From Toxorhynchites rutilus septentrionalis (taxonomy: Eukaryota > Arthropoda > Insecta > Diptera > Culicidae), in NCBI RefSeq assembly GCF_029784135.1, contig NC_073745.1:59346784-59410783 (forward strand): 64,000 nucleotides of DNA, read 5' to 3'. The position numbers and the translations under genes were made by a program. Position 1 is the stretch's first letter, and each line of letters starts with the position of its first letter. Shown piece after piece: positions 63,991 through 64,000 of the stretch. A model generated the notes under the pieces. It had not been told where the DNA came from and did no database searches. It was given only the letters and a program-made list of their open reading frames with translations.

Positions 63991-64000
63991 GCTTCAGCCA

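Overview
The window looks like a gene-poor, repeat-saturated stretch of an insect genome, most likely an aedine mosquito (Aedes). That is an inference from family content: a DD37E mariner-like transposase, several DD34D mariner lineages, PIF/Harbinger and hAT derivatives, Ty3/gypsy elements, tRNA-derived SINEs, AT-rich spacers and short (66-80 nt) candidate introns. I found no intact host protein-coding gene. Almost every recognisable coding segment belongs to a transposable element (TE). The main exception is a decayed fragment of the host gene EMC3 that still carries an intron-like gap.

Layout. 0-9.8 kb: a minisatellite, four PIF/Harbinger remnants, an inverted pair of Helentron-like (HINE) elements, a palindromic MITE, and two near-identical 0.82-kb direct repeats that bracket a Ty3/gypsy gag-pol fragment; then a LINE reverse-transcriptase scrap. 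9.8-17.2 kb: three mariner relics, one split by a nearly complete Ty3/gypsy element (11570-16322; 120-bp LTRs, 5-bp target duplication, one gag stop, one integrase frameshift and an 80-nt intron-like segment between protease and reverse transcriptase). 17.2-33.4 kb: MITEs, a HINE, a foldback element with a GC-rich hairpin island, a tandem pair of 1.5-kb elements and a fourth Harbinger copy. 33.4-37.8 kb: a 4.4-kb element with TAA target duplication containing a mariner, a mariner deletion derivative and a HINE.

38-45 kb: a satellite relic, a (TA)n tract, the EMC3 pseudogene, two hAT elements (one with a perfect 8-bp target duplication and a DD37E transposon inside) and two unclassified elements. 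45.2-49.7 kb: a five-level nest of insertions. 50.5-51.9 kb: a low-repeat block with a possible 5' exon. 51.9-55.6 kb: a decayed reverse-strand gypsy interrupted by an internally deleted mariner. 55.7-59.4 kb: a hAT half-element, two HINEs in inverted orientation, a SINE with perfect target duplication and an ORF1-like fragment. 59.4-64 kb: a low-repeat block with a good insect core promoter, then another unclassified element.

The most interesting signals are: (1) a HINE/Helitron2-like family in which the two subterminal inverted repeats and the 3' hairpin vary in step within each copy, some copies carrying inward-pointing RNA polymerase II core promoters; (2) the frame-restoring 80-nt intron-like segment in gypsy pol; (3) the intron-bearing EMC3 pseudogene; (4) a 118-bp satellite dense in YY1/Pho-type motifs; and (5) an internally deleted mariner that keeps an open frame for the DNA-binding domain only.
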